A stretch of 64,000 bases of DNA, from assembly GCA_034440395.1 (NCBI GenBank), contig JAWXBW010000041.1, forward strand, positions 1 to 64,000. The letters are read 5' to 3'. The stretch comes from JAAUTS01 sp034440395 (GTDB lineage Bacteria > Verrucomicrobiota > Verrucomicrobiia > Methylacidiphilales > JAAUTS01). Every line of letters starts with the position of its first letter. Position 1 is the first letter of the stretch. Positions 35,395 to 43,613 of this stretch are shown piece by piece. Under the pieces are notes generated by a model, which did no database searches, had not been told where the DNA came from, and worked only from the letters and a program-made list of their open reading frames with translations. The position numbers were made by a program, and so were the translations under genes.

Positions 35395-38370
35395 TTAGGG
35401 CGCGCGGGTTATCCTGAGGCGGAGAAAGCGTCTATCGGTGGGGGCGGGAGGTAGAATGACGGCGTCGTCGCGATAGGTGAGTCGCGTTGTGGCACCGTTG
35501 GGTGCACTATTGATGAGAGTGAACCCGGCGGCACTCCATGGTTGGGTGAGGTCGCTCACGGCTTCGGGAGTATAGATTAGGTCCATCGCGCCGAGGACGC
35601 GGGTGAAGGTGATGGTGAGCCGGCCGGCATCAAAGCCGAGTACTGGGTCGAGATTATCGTTCACCTTCGGATTACCGTTTAGTGCGTATTCCAAGAGAGT
35701 GTTGTAGGGGTCTCCATCGGAGCTGACGAATTCTCCGCTGATCGCGGGATCGGCGAGATCCGAGGTAGTGAACTTCGCAAGCCGCCAAGCGTCCCAGCGA
35801 GATACCCCGTTTGCTACGATGATGTTGCGTTCGACGCTCGCGGTTTGACCGGCGGTATCCACCACGGTCATGCGCACGACATGCGCGCCGTTAGAAAGCA
35901 CGGTAGTATCAAAAAGATTGTGCGCGCCGCCGATGTGATAATGTCCGCCCGGGGTGTTGTCCGTGTAAGCAAGAACGTTATTAACGTAGAACTCGCCTCG
36001 GACAGTGCGCACGTCGTCGAAGCCGTCACCGAAGAACTCGGCATTGGCACCGGAAACGAACTCACCTTCGAAGGGCTGGGTGAGCGACGCGGTGGGGGGC
36101 TGGTCGGGGACGACGTTGATCGTGAAGCTTTGATTGGCGTTTGGCAGCGTGCCATTGGCGGCCCGCACGGTGGCATTAAAGAAACCCAGCGCGGACGGCG
36201 TCCATGTGATCACGCCGGTGGTTGAGGAAATGCTCATGCCGGTGGGAAAGTCGGTCAGGCTGAATGTGGAGGCCGGGTTGCCGTTGGCATTCACATCATA
36301 AGTGTAGGTGGCATTGATCACGGCAGAAACCGGGGCCGATGTTATGATCACGGGAGCGACGGAATCGTTGTCGGACGTAGTGACAGTGACTGTTCGGTTT
36401 GCGAACCCGGTTCCCGAAATCGTAATGACGGCGGTGTCGGAAAGGGCGTCGGCGTCCTCAGCCGCGCTGATGGTTACGTTCTGCGGGGTGGAGAAGTTAT
36501 TGGTATTAAAAATAAGGCTGTTGCCTCCGGTGACGGAGATGTCTGTGTCCCCGCTGGTGCGTGCGACGGTGAGGGTGGAGGAACTTAAGGGCGGACCGGT
36601 GAGGCTGATGGAGAAGGTGTTTGAAGAGCCTTCGTTGACGGTGAGCGAGGAGGTGGAGGGAGCAATTTCGGGGGTGTCGTTGTCGAGTGCAAACAGGGTC
36701 ACAGTTTCGCTGGTGAGCGAGGCGGAGGAGACCGTGAAGACGGCGGTGTCGTCCGTCGCGTCGGCGTCCTCGGCGGCGTTGAGAAGGACGGTTTGCGGGG
36801 TGGCCCAGTTCGCCGGGGTAAAGGTGAGCGACGCGCCGCTGGTGATGGTGAGATCGGCATCTCCCGAGGTGCGCGCGATGTTGACCGTAGTATTGGAGGC
36901 GGGAGCGATGGCGAGGCGGACGTTGAACGCGATCCGGGCGCCTTCGTCAGTTTGGCGTTGAGTGGGGGTGACGATGAGCCCCTGTGTGATTCGGTTGAAA
37001 GCGTAGCGGAGGATCGTTCCGTTAATGCGAAGGCCGTAAAGCGCACCATCCGGACCGACCGACATATCAACTGCACCGCCGAGGTCGGTGGCGAAGTAGT
37101 GGACGCTCGTCACGTTATTGGAGGCATCGAGGGTAGAGCGAATCACCCGGCCTGAGTTGTAATCACAGAAGAAGAAATTGCCGCGATAGGCAGCGGGGAC
37201 GGCAGTGGTGTCGAGGAAGGTGGCGCCGGTGATGGACCCGCCGATGTTGAGCGTTTGGGCTGAGCCGCTACCACTAGTTTCATTGGCACCGGTTTGGTCA
37301 TAAGTGAAGGTTGACACACTCGAAGTGCCGGTGATGAAGAAAGTCCCGTTAAAGGAGGAGTTTGCGACTCCGGTAAGAGCGAAGCGTTCTCCCCGGCGGA
37401 AGCCGTGTGCGCCGGTCGTTGTGAGGGTGACGACATTTCCCGACCTGACGGCACCGAAGGCGGCGATGTTACGAGTGTCCGAGCCGTTGGTCCTGTATTT
37501 AATGATTGGCGTGATGTATTGGGCGTAGGGCGAGGGGCTGCCGGAGGGGATTGCGTTCTCGTTTCGCGCTGTGGTGTAGCCGCTATTATCTCCGCGCCCG
37601 ACTGTGAACACCTGCTCGTAGTTATCGCCGGCTACATTCACCCAAAGAGCACCGGTTCCCGGCTGAAAAGTGAACGTGAAGGGATTCCTCAAGCCACCGG
37701 CGTAGATGTAATCATTGCGCCCTCCCGGGCCGTCGGCGAACGGGTTGTCCGAGGGGACAGTTCCGTCGCGGTTGGCGCGTCCGACTTTGGAGGCAAGGTT
37801 CGATGTATCAAGGCCCACACCCGTGAAATTTCCGAGATCGCCAATCGCCCAATAAAGCTTGCCGTCGCGCCCGATGCCTACCGCGCCGCCATCGTGATTG
37901 TTTCCCACCGTGGGTAAGCCGGCCATGATGACGGTGCGGTTTGTGCCGATATTCCCGGAGGCGGTGTAGCGGATAATGCGTTGTTCACTACTGGAGGCGG
38001 TCGCAAAAAAGTAAACGTAGCCATTTGTCGCGAACCCCGGATCGAAGGCCATTCCGATCAATCCACATTCGCTATTGGTGAACACAGTCTCGGTCGCAAA
38101 TGGAGTAGGGAGCAAAGATCCATTCGCAAAGACCCGGATGGCCCCGTCTTTCAAAATTACGAAGAGCCGCCCCGATCCATCTGGTGCCCAGTCCATCCCT
38201 GTTGCGCTGAGAAAACTGGGAGCCGAATAGTAAGTGGACTCGGTAAAATTCCCGTCGGAGACCGCCGCCTTTACGTGGCCGCAGGCGAACAGTGAAAGGA
38301 GGAGCGCAAGGCATGGGTATCCAGTAGGATGTTGGAGCATGTGGAACTGTAGCCTTGATTTGTGGGTCAT
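35395..38370 (-). CDS. Exported sorbosone-dehydrogenase-like protein with Calx-beta-like and Ig-like domains
   Basis: 991 residues. A signal peptide (hydrophobic about 20-30, A-A cut near 36) is followed by a glucose/sorbosone dehydrogenase-type beta-propeller (about 40-460) with N-N-H-D-G-G and A-G-G-L-R-N-P motifs. Residues about 302-375 are an insert (T-T-G-A-H-G-F-R-R-G-E ... S-F-N-G-T-F) between propeller strands. Two Calx-beta-like repeats (467-567, 568-670) share 'A-R-T-S-G-D-x-D' and 'A-A-E-D-A-D'; a He_PIG-like Ig domain (675-755), another Ig-like domain and a 'L-L-E-Y-A-L-N-G-N-P' end segment follow. Probably secreted; PQQ-linked sugar oxidation is possible but unproven. The gene is clearly GC-richer than its surroundings, suggesting transfer. 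The start could also be ATG 38340. Confidence 0.85.
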   Translation of the reverse strand: MTHKSRLQFHMLQHPTGYPCLALLLSLFACGHVKAAVSDGNFTESTYYSAPSFLSATGMDWAPDGSGRLFVILKDGAIRVFANGSLLPTPFATETVFTNSECGLIGMAFDPGFATNGYVYFFATASSSEQRIIRYTASGNIGTNRTVIMAGLPTVGNNHDGGAVGIGRDGKLYWAIGDLGNFTGVGLDTSNLASKVGRANRDGTVPSDNPFADGPGGRNDYIYAGGLRNPFTFTFQPGTGALWVNVAGDNYEQVFTVGRGDNSGYTTARNENAIPSGSPSPYAQYITPIIKYRTNGSDTRNIAAFGAVRSGNVVTLTTTGAHGFRRGERFALTGVANSSFNGTFFITGTSSVSTFTYDQTGANETSGSGSAQTLNIGGSITGATFLDTTAVPAAYRGNFFFCDYNSGRVIRSTLDASNNVTSVHYFATDLGGAVDMSVGPDGALYGLRINGTILRYAFNRITQGLIVTPTQRQTDEGARIAFNVRLAIAPASNTTVNIARTSGDADLTITSGASLTFTPANWATPQTVLLNAAEDADATDDTAVFTVSSASLTSETVTLFALDNDTPEIAPSTSSLTVNEGSSNTFSISLTGPPLSSSTLTVARTSGDTDISVTGGNSLIFNTNNFSTPQNVTISAAEDADALSDTAVITISGTGFANRTVTVTTSDNDSVAPVIITSAPVSAVINATYTYDVNANGNPASTFSLTDFPTGMSISSTTGVITWTPSALGFFNATVRAANGTLPNANQSFTINVVPDQPPTASLTQPFEGEFVSGANAEFFGDGFDDVRTVRGEFYVNNVLAYTDNTPGGHYHIGGAHNLFDTTVLSNGAHVVRMTVVDTAGQTASVERNIIVANGVSRWDAWRLAKFTTSDLADPAISGEFVSSDGDPYNTLLEYALNGNPKVNDNLDPVLGFDAGRLTITFTRVLGAMDLIYTPEAVSDLTQPWSAAGFTLINSAPNGATTRLTYRDDAVILPPAPTDRRFLRLRITRAP

Positions 38371-38488
38371 GCAACTTGGAAAGAGATTTTTTTGAGTCCA
38401 TTTGCGCTGCTCGGATTCAAAAGTGTGAATAACCTTATTTTAAAGGAATATTTTTAGAAAAATTTTCGGCTGTTGTTGGGGTCAGCAA

Positions 38489-38507
38489 CCCCGACAAAAG
38501 GTCGGGG
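38489..38507. repeat. Perfect GC-rich hairpin
   Basis: CCCCGAC (38489-38495), loop AAAAG, GTCGGGG (38501-38507). It lies 10 bases from the stop of the IS110 relic on the outer side, so it may be part of the old element end or a REP-like palindrome. No T-run follows. Confidence 0.6.
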
Positions 38508-38517
38508 CGGGCGTGTC

Positions 38518-38705
38518 TTAAGTCGCAAGGGAAAAGTTAGGATTTTTCTATAATATATTAGCTAGCATGATGAGCTTAAGCATGAGGACGATGGGAGCAA
38601 TTTTCTTAACCTTACCCTTAGCTATTAGGCGTTATTAGAGAGCTTTGAGGATGGGATTGTAGCGAGAAGCCACCAGAGCAGCAATGTCAACGAAAGTCGC
38701 TTTTT
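38518..38705 (-). pseudogene. IS110-family transposase, C-terminal relic
   Basis: Read on the minus strand from about 38694, the frame gives 'D-I-A-A-L-V-A-S-R-Y-N-P-I-L-K-A-L', two stops, then 'R-L-I-A-K-G-K-V-K-K-I-A-P' and 'L-K-L-I-M-L-A-N-I-L'. This matches the conserved tail of IS110/Transposase_20 proteins (A-A-L-x-A-x-R-x-N-P, L-x-x-x-G-K-x-K-K-x-A). Three in-frame stops and a frame break near 38690 show it is dead. Only about 60 codons remain; the catalytic DEDD part is gone. Confidence 0.75.
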
Positions 38706-38731
38706 AAAATTAGGTTTAACTAGTTCAAAAA

Positions 38732-39076
38732 TCATGCTATTTTGTTATTTCTGTTTTCTCTCACTTCAACCAAATAATCGCCCGGCTCTAGCCGTTAAAT
38801 AATTACTGGCCAAAGTAGTAGTAGCCACGACAACAGAGCTTGATTAGACGAATTCTTAACTATACGACTATTGGTGCGATAGGGCTAGCAAGTTGGCTTT
38901 CCGCAAAGTCCTAATCTTTTGTGACTATTATCATTTGGTTGCTTAATGCGTAATTCCATAGGACAGAGTCGTCAGCTTGTCTTAGGCTGAGTTCTCTGAC
39001 AGCTTTTGCATCGAATGCAGTCTCGCATAATGCTTGAGCCAAAAGGGGGGTAACTGCTATCAACTAGGAATTTCAA
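38732..39076 (-). pseudogene. DUF5615 (PIN-like) toxin, decayed
   Basis: The minus strand from a TTG at 39076 (probably once ATG) reads K-F-L-V-D, then after indels L-A-Q-A-L-C-E-T-A-F-D-A-K-A-V-R-E-L, later A-D-D-S-V-L-W-N-Y-A and I-I-V-T-K-D-(stop)-D-F-A-E. That is the DUF5615/PIN-like pattern: 'K-F-L-x-D-x-x-L-P', 'A-V-R-x-L', 'I-V-T-K-D-x-D-F'. TAG stops interrupt it at 38913-38911 and 38862-38860, and the frame shifts again near the end, which reads G-D-Y-L-V-E-V-R. The original length of about 115 codons fits the family. Confidence 0.78.
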
Positions 39077-39255
39077 CTTGGTCTCAATACGCTATGATTA
39101 GCTTGAGCAGAGACATATTGCAGGAAAGCTCGAATATCCTCGGATTCAACGTCACTATAATCTTGCAGAATTTCTTTTTCCGCAACACCAGCGGCTAGCA
39201 GATCAATCACATCTACCACTCGGTTACGCATTCCTTGAATACAGAGCCAACCTCC
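39073..39255 (-). pseudogene. DUF433 antitoxin, N-terminally broken
   Basis: Sixty codons are open and read C-I-Q-G-M-R-N-R-V-V-D-V-I-D-L-L-A-A-G-V, E-I-L-Q-D-Y-S-D-V-E, D-I-R-A-F-L-Q-Y: the DUF433 pattern (C/P-I-x-G-x-R-I-x-V, D-L-L-A-x-G, I-L-x-D-Y-P). A TAG directly upstream (39261-39259) removes the N-terminus and no start is left. The TGA at 39075 overlaps the TTG of the toxin relic by 4 bases, the usual antitoxin-toxin coupling (TTGA, presumably once ATGA). Confidence 0.78.
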
Positions 39256-39463
39256 AATCTAAAAAACCCGCTGCTTGCATTCTGTCTAATCGACCTCAGT
39301 TTTTACGGATGTACTTTGTGGCTACTCAAAACTGTGGAATCTAGCTGCACGACACCAGCGAACGGCTAAGCCAGTTTACCGTTATTCCCCATCCCCAAGC
39401 TAGCGCCGCTGAGCATGAGTCTACGCACTTGCTCTTGGGATATGTTTCCTTTAAAGATTAGCG
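39256..39463. other. Intergenic remnant before lnt
   Basis: About 200 bases with no open frame or clear signal. The part next to the DUF433 relic (39256-39300) may be its degraded N-terminus. The rest probably holds the lnt promoter, but no good -35/-10 pair was seen. Confidence 0.4.
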
Positions 39464-41035
39464 GTGTTTTTACGATTTTCCCCTTACGTCTTAGCTTTAG
39501 TTAGTGGTTTACTATTGAGTTTAGGCTTTGCTCCTTACGATCAGGCTTGGGCAGGTTGGATCGCCTTGGTGCCGTTAGCAATGGTACCTTTTCTCTTCAA
39601 GATTTCTTGGAAGGAAGCTTTAGCCGTGGGCTTCGTTTTTGGATTAGCATTTTTTGGGTTTACTTTTTTTTGGCTGACGGAAGTTACGGGCGCTGGGTGG
39701 GTGGCCGTGGTGGCAATTTTAGCTCTTTATCCCGCCCTCTGGTCTCTTGCTTGGTTGTGGATCACTAAGCCGCTGCCGCAGGAACTTACGTCCACCTATA
39801 ATCTATCCCGGGCCTTGTTGGGCTCCTGTGCGTGGGTCATTACGGAGTGGTTGCGCGGATGGGTTTTAACGGGGTTTCCTTGGAATCATCTCGGGGTAAC
39901 GCAGGCTAAGATGGTTGCAATCATTCAAGTAGCGGATTTAGGTGGTGTCCTCATGGTTTCTTGGTTGGTGATATTATTGAATTTAATTTTGGCTTTGACC
40001 TTTCTGCGGGTACACCGCGAAGTGACGCAAAAGCAAAAAGCTCGCTCGCATTATGATTTCAGTCTTTGTCTTGTGCTGCTGGCTTTGGCCTTTGGTTACG
40101 GGGCTCGTGCTGTATTTGACCGACCTAAGCCCGTGCAGAACTTGAGCTATTTGGCGGTGCAGCCCGATCTACCGCAAGACCCTTGGGGTGAAGGAGTCTC
40201 CTTGCAAGAAGCGGTTAACCGTATGGCGCAACTGACGTTGACCGGCCTATCGAGCTTGAGTAAGCAGGATCCAGGAATAATTATCTGGCCGGAGACGCCG
40301 GTGGGGCAGCAAATTTTAACGGATCCTATTTTTAGAAACTTTTTAGAATTTATTACAGAAGAGTCTGGTCAGGCTTTTCTTTTTGGCACGAATCGTATTG
40401 AGGGTGAAGAAGTTTATAATAGCGTCATGCTATATCAGCCTGGTGGCGAAGAACCGGAAGTTTACCGTAAACAGCATCTCGTGATTATGGGGGAATACGT
40501 GCCTTTAGGTGATGCGATACCTTGGTTGAGAAAACTCGTTCCCCTCGGCATTGATTACTCATCTGGCAAGACGTCAAACATCCTCACTTTAAGGCAGCCT
40601 CTGGTGTATTTGGCTCCGTTGATTTGTTTTGAAGACACCGTAGTTTCCGTGGTGAGGCGTTTCATGAAAAATCAAAAGGTTGACCTTTTCGTGAACATGA
40701 CGAACGACGGTTGGTTTAGGCGTTCACCGCAATCACGCCAACACATCAATAATGCCCTATTCCGGTGCGTGGAATTCAGGAGGCCTATGATCCGTGTTTC
40801 TAACAACGGGGTGACGGCGGTTATTAATGAAAAGGGAGTCGTTTGGGAGCTGTTACAAGATCCTATCACGGGCTCAATATTTGAGGCTGGTGTGATGAAA
40901 GGATTTATCCCCATTCCAGCTAGGGTGAACACAGTTTACGCACATTATGGAGATTGGGTAGTGGGAGTTTCAGCTTTGGCTCTAGGATATTTTTATTTAA
41001 GGACGAGAAAGAGTAGGCACAAACTTAAGAATTAA
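39464..41035 (+). CDS. lnt: Apolipoprotein N-acyltransferase
   Basis: Adds the third acyl chain to lipoproteins at the inner membrane, in keeping with the several lipoproteins encoded here. 523 residues: about six hydrophobic N-terminal helices (with W-L-R-G-W-V-L-T-G-F-P-W), then the carbon-nitrogen hydrolase domain with catalytic Glu in W-P-E-T-P, Lys in Y-R-K-Q-H-L-V and Cys in L-I-C-F-E-D. The start is GTG at 39464 with a weak ribosome site. prfB follows after about 57 bases. Confidence 0.95.
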   Translation: MFLRFSPYVLALVSGLLLSLGFAPYDQAWAGWIALVPLAMVPFLFKISWKEALAVGFVFGLAFFGFTFFWLTEVTGAGWVAVVAILALYPALWSLAWLWITKPLPQELTSTYNLSRALLGSCAWVITEWLRGWVLTGFPWNHLGVTQAKMVAIIQVADLGGVLMVSWLVILLNLILALTFLRVHREVTQKQKARSHYDFSLCLVLLALAFGYGARAVFDRPKPVQNLSYLAVQPDLPQDPWGEGVSLQEAVNRMAQLTLTGLSSLSKQDPGIIIWPETPVGQQILTDPIFRNFLEFITEESGQAFLFGTNRIEGEEVYNSVMLYQPGGEEPEVYRKQHLVIMGEYVPLGDAIPWLRKLVPLGIDYSSGKTSNILTLRQPLVYLAPLICFEDTVVSVVRRFMKNQKVDLFVNMTNDGWFRRSPQSRQHINNALFRCVEFRRPMIRVSNNGVTAVINEKGVVWELLQDPITGSIFEAGVMKGFIPIPARVNTVYAHYGDWVVGVSALALGYFYLRTRKSRHKLKN

Positions 41036-41092
41036 GTTTTTTCTAAATTCCTGACTTGGCACTCAAGGATAGATGAGTTACTTTTTTGCCTT

Positions 41093-42215
41093 ATGTCACA
41101 ACAGAACTCGATCAACATCGAAGAGCTCAGAGCACGCGTTAAGCAGCTCGGGAGGTTTCTTTGACGTCGCTAGCCTAAAAAGTAAATTAGCAGAGTGCGA
41201 ATCCCAGATGTCGCTGCAAGAGTTTTGGGATAAGCCTGAGAAGGCTCAAAAGGTCATGTCGGAAGCCACGCGCTTGCGGCAAAAAATCCAGAGCTTTGCC
41301 GCAATTGGAATGCGGGTAGAGGATTTAGAACTCTTAGGAGAATTAGCCAAGGAGGAAGGGACGACACAAGCGGAAAAAGATTTTGAGCGTGAGTGCTTAG
41401 CGACCTTAGCGGAGTTCGACGCTTTTGAATTACAAAATCTTCTTTCGGGTGAGACAGATCATTGTAATGCTATTCTAACGCTCAATGCGGGGGTAGGTGG
41501 AACGGAGGCTTGCGATTGGACAAATATGCTGCTGCGCATGTATCAGCGCTGGGCGGAGCGGCATAAGATGTCGGTCTCCATTACGGATATCTTATCAGGA
41601 GAAGAAGCGGGAATTAAAAGTGTGACCCTACTTATTCAAGGTGAAAACGCCTACGGTAATCTCAAGGCGGAGCGCGGGGTGCATCGTTTAGTGCGGATGT
41701 CACCCTTTAATGCAGCAGGTAAGCGGCAGACATCCTTTTCTTCTTGTGACGTATTAGCTGAATTGGATGAAACGATTGAGATTGAGGTGAACGAAAAAGA
41801 CATACGGGTGGATGTTTTCCGTTCAGGCGGCAGCGGTGGCCAAGGCGTCAATACGACGGATTCGGCTGTACGGATTACCCATGCTCCAAGTGGGTTAGTA
41901 GTGAGTTGTCAAAATGAACGTTCACAGATTAAGAACCGTGCCACAGCAATGAAAGTTTTAAAATCGAGGCTCTACGAACTAGAGATGGATAAAAAGCGCG
42001 CTGAGCAAGAAAAGCATTATAGTGATAAGGGTGACATTGGGTGGGGACGACAGATTCGTTCCTACGTCTTACAACCTTATCAAATGGTGAAGGATCTCCG
42101 GACAGGCGAGGCGGATAATGATACGCAGAGCGTTCTGGATGGGGATATTGACCATTTCATTGGAGCGTTTTTACGAGGTAAGAAAAGAACGGACACGGAT
42201 ACGGATGATGAATAA
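41093..42215 (+). CDS. prfB: Peptide chain release factor 2, expressed through a +1 frameshift
   Basis: Release factor for UGA and UAA. The ATG at 41093 opens a 23-codon frame ending in CTT-TGA (41159-41164); a +1 shift at this point gives the long frame 'D-V-A-S-L-K-S-K-L' to 42215. The joined protein is about 373 residues with S-G-G-S-G-G-Q-G-V-N-T-T-D-S-A-V-R (the GGQ peptidyl-tRNA hydrolysis loop). The UGA recognition region reads M-S-P-F-N-A-A-G-K-R. An ATG at 41073 in the second frame is an unlikely alternative. Its 3' end overlaps trpC. Confidence 0.96.
41150..41165 (+). promoter_or_regulatory. Programmed +1 frameshift site of prfB
   Basis: GGGAGG (41150-41155) acts as the internal Shine-Dalgarno, followed after three bases by CTT-TGA-C (41159-41165). 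This is the classic RF2 autoregulation signal: when RF2 is scarce the ribosome pauses at UGA and slips from CUU to UUU. Confidence 0.93.
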
Positions 42216-42996
42216 AGATTACTCTGATAGACTAGCTGAGATTTTGGCGCAGAAAGAAATTGAGCTACAAAGGCTGGCTCCCCACGCTGAGCTTCTACGT
42301 AAGACGGCGTTAAAGCGTAATGATTTCCGGCCTTTCCGGGTTAATCTCTATCAGCCTGGCTTCACCACGATCATAGCAGAGATAAAAAAAGCTTCACCTT
42401 CGGCAGGAGTTATTGCTGAAGCCTTCAATCCAGTCGATCAAGCCCGTGAGTATGAGCGAGGAGGTGCGATGGCACTCTCTGTTTTAACGGATGAAAAATT
42501 TTTCCAAGGTAAATTAGAATACGTGGCTGACGTGCGGGAACAAGTGTCACTACCCATTTTGCGGAAAGATTTTATAATTTCTGAACTACAAGTTTATGAG
42601 ACGGTCATCTGCAAGGCGGATGCGATTTTATTAATCGTAGCGGCGTTAGAGGATGAGCAGCTGCGCTGGCTATATGATTTGTCTAAGTTAATGCAGTTAG
42701 ATGTTCTGGTAGAAGTCCATAACATGCACGAGATGGATCGTGCGCTGGATCTAGGTGCTGACATTATCGGGATTAATAACCGTAATCTAAAAACTTTTGA
42801 AGTAAGTCTAGGCACGACCGTGGAATTGGCTCCAGAGATTCCACCGGATTGTTTAGCTATTACTGAAAGCGGTATCAAAACGGTGGAGGACATTGCCTTC
42901 TGTCGTTTACAAGGAATCGACTGCTTCTTAATCGGGGAAAGCTTAATGCGTTCAGGCCAACCAGCTAAGGCGTTACAGGAATTTCTGAGCGTGTGA
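42205..42996 (+). CDS. trpC: Indole-3-glycerol phosphate synthase
   Basis: Ring closure to indole glycerol phosphate in tryptophan synthesis. A TIM-barrel protein of about 263 residues: I-A-E-I-K-K-A-S-P-S-A-G, L-S-V-L-T-D-E-K-F-F-x-G, R-K-D-F-I-I, V-E-V-H-N and N-N-R-N-L-K-T-F, then T-E-S-G-I. The frame is open to 42118, but tandem ATGs at 42205 and 42208 overlapping the prfB stop are the natural start. trpF overlaps its stop by 4 bases (GTGA). Confidence 0.96.
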   Translation: MMNKDYSDRLAEILAQKEIELQRLAPHAELLRKTALKRNDFRPFRVNLYQPGFTTIIAEIKKASPSAGVIAEAFNPVDQAREYERGGAMALSVLTDEKFFQGKLEYVADVREQVSLPILRKDFIISELQVYETVICKADAILLIVAALEDEQLRWLYDLSKLMQLDVLVEVHNMHEMDRALDLGADIIGINNRNLKTFEVSLGTTVELAPEIPPDCLAITESGIKTVEDIAFCRLQGIDCFLIGESLMRSGQPAKALQEFLSV

Positions 42997-43613
42997 GCTT
43001 ATTTATTAAAATATGTGGAATGACGAACGTCGAGGACGCTCTCCTAGCGACTGAGTTGGGAGCTGACGCGGTGGGGTTTATCTTATATTCAAAAAGCCCG
43101 CGTTACATTCAAGCGGCAGAGGCGGCGAAAATAGCTAAATGTCTGCCAGAGCATGTTTTAAAATTTTGTGTTACGGTGGGAGCGTGTTTGGAAGAGGTGG
43201 CTGAGATTGAAAAGGTTTGGTGTCCAGACGTTTGGCAGTTGCACGGGCAGGAGAGTCCTGAGCTGGTAGCGGCTATGGCACCGCGTCGTTGTGTCAAGGC
43301 TTTGGGCTTACCTTGGTCGGCGGTGTATGAGCCTGCGAGCTATGCGGTGGACATGTTTCTTTTAGATAAAGCTAGCGCAGCCTATGGCGGGACGGGCGAA
43401 ATCTTTGATTGGAATTTAGCTCTTGATTTGAAAAAGGTGTTAAATAGGTCTATAATTTTATCAGGAGGCCTTAGGCCCAATAATGTTGTGGAAGCCTTGC
43501 GAAAGGTTCAACCTTATGGAGTCGATGTTTGCAGCGGAGTGGAAGCTTCTGCGGGTAAGAAAGATGTGGGGAAACTAAAGGAATTTATTAATTTATGTCG
43601 CAATCTGACGTGA
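42993..43613 (+). CDS. trpF: Phosphoribosylanthranilate isomerase
   Basis: Third step specific to tryptophan synthesis. 206 residues: I-K-I-C-G-M-T at the N-terminus, G-A-D-A-V-G-F-I-L-Y-S-K-S-P-R-Y, and the phosphate site L-S-G-G-L-R-P-N-N-V. The GTG start overlaps the trpC stop; the stop overlaps trpB by 19 bases. This tight packing means one transcript. Confidence 0.96.
   Translation: MSLFIKICGMTNVEDALLATELGADAVGFILYSKSPRYIQAAEAAKIAKCLPEHVLKFCVTVGACLEEVAEIEKVWCPDVWQLHGQESPELVAAMAPRRCVKALGLPWSAVYEPASYAVDMFLLDKASAAYGGTGEIFDWNLALDLKKVLNRSIILSGGLRPNNVVEALRKVQPYGVDVCSGVEASAGKKDVGKLKEFINLCRNLT

Noticed and set aside
35845..37917. Several long plus-strand open frames opposite the dehydrogenase gene
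   Set aside because: They arise from the GC-rich, stop-poor antisense of the 991-residue gene; they show no family motifs and no ribosome sites.
41073..41092. ATG at 41073 as start of prfB
   Set aside because: It would bypass the conserved frameshift signal and give an N-terminus unlike RF2; the ATG at 41093 with CTT-TGA-C explains the sequence better.
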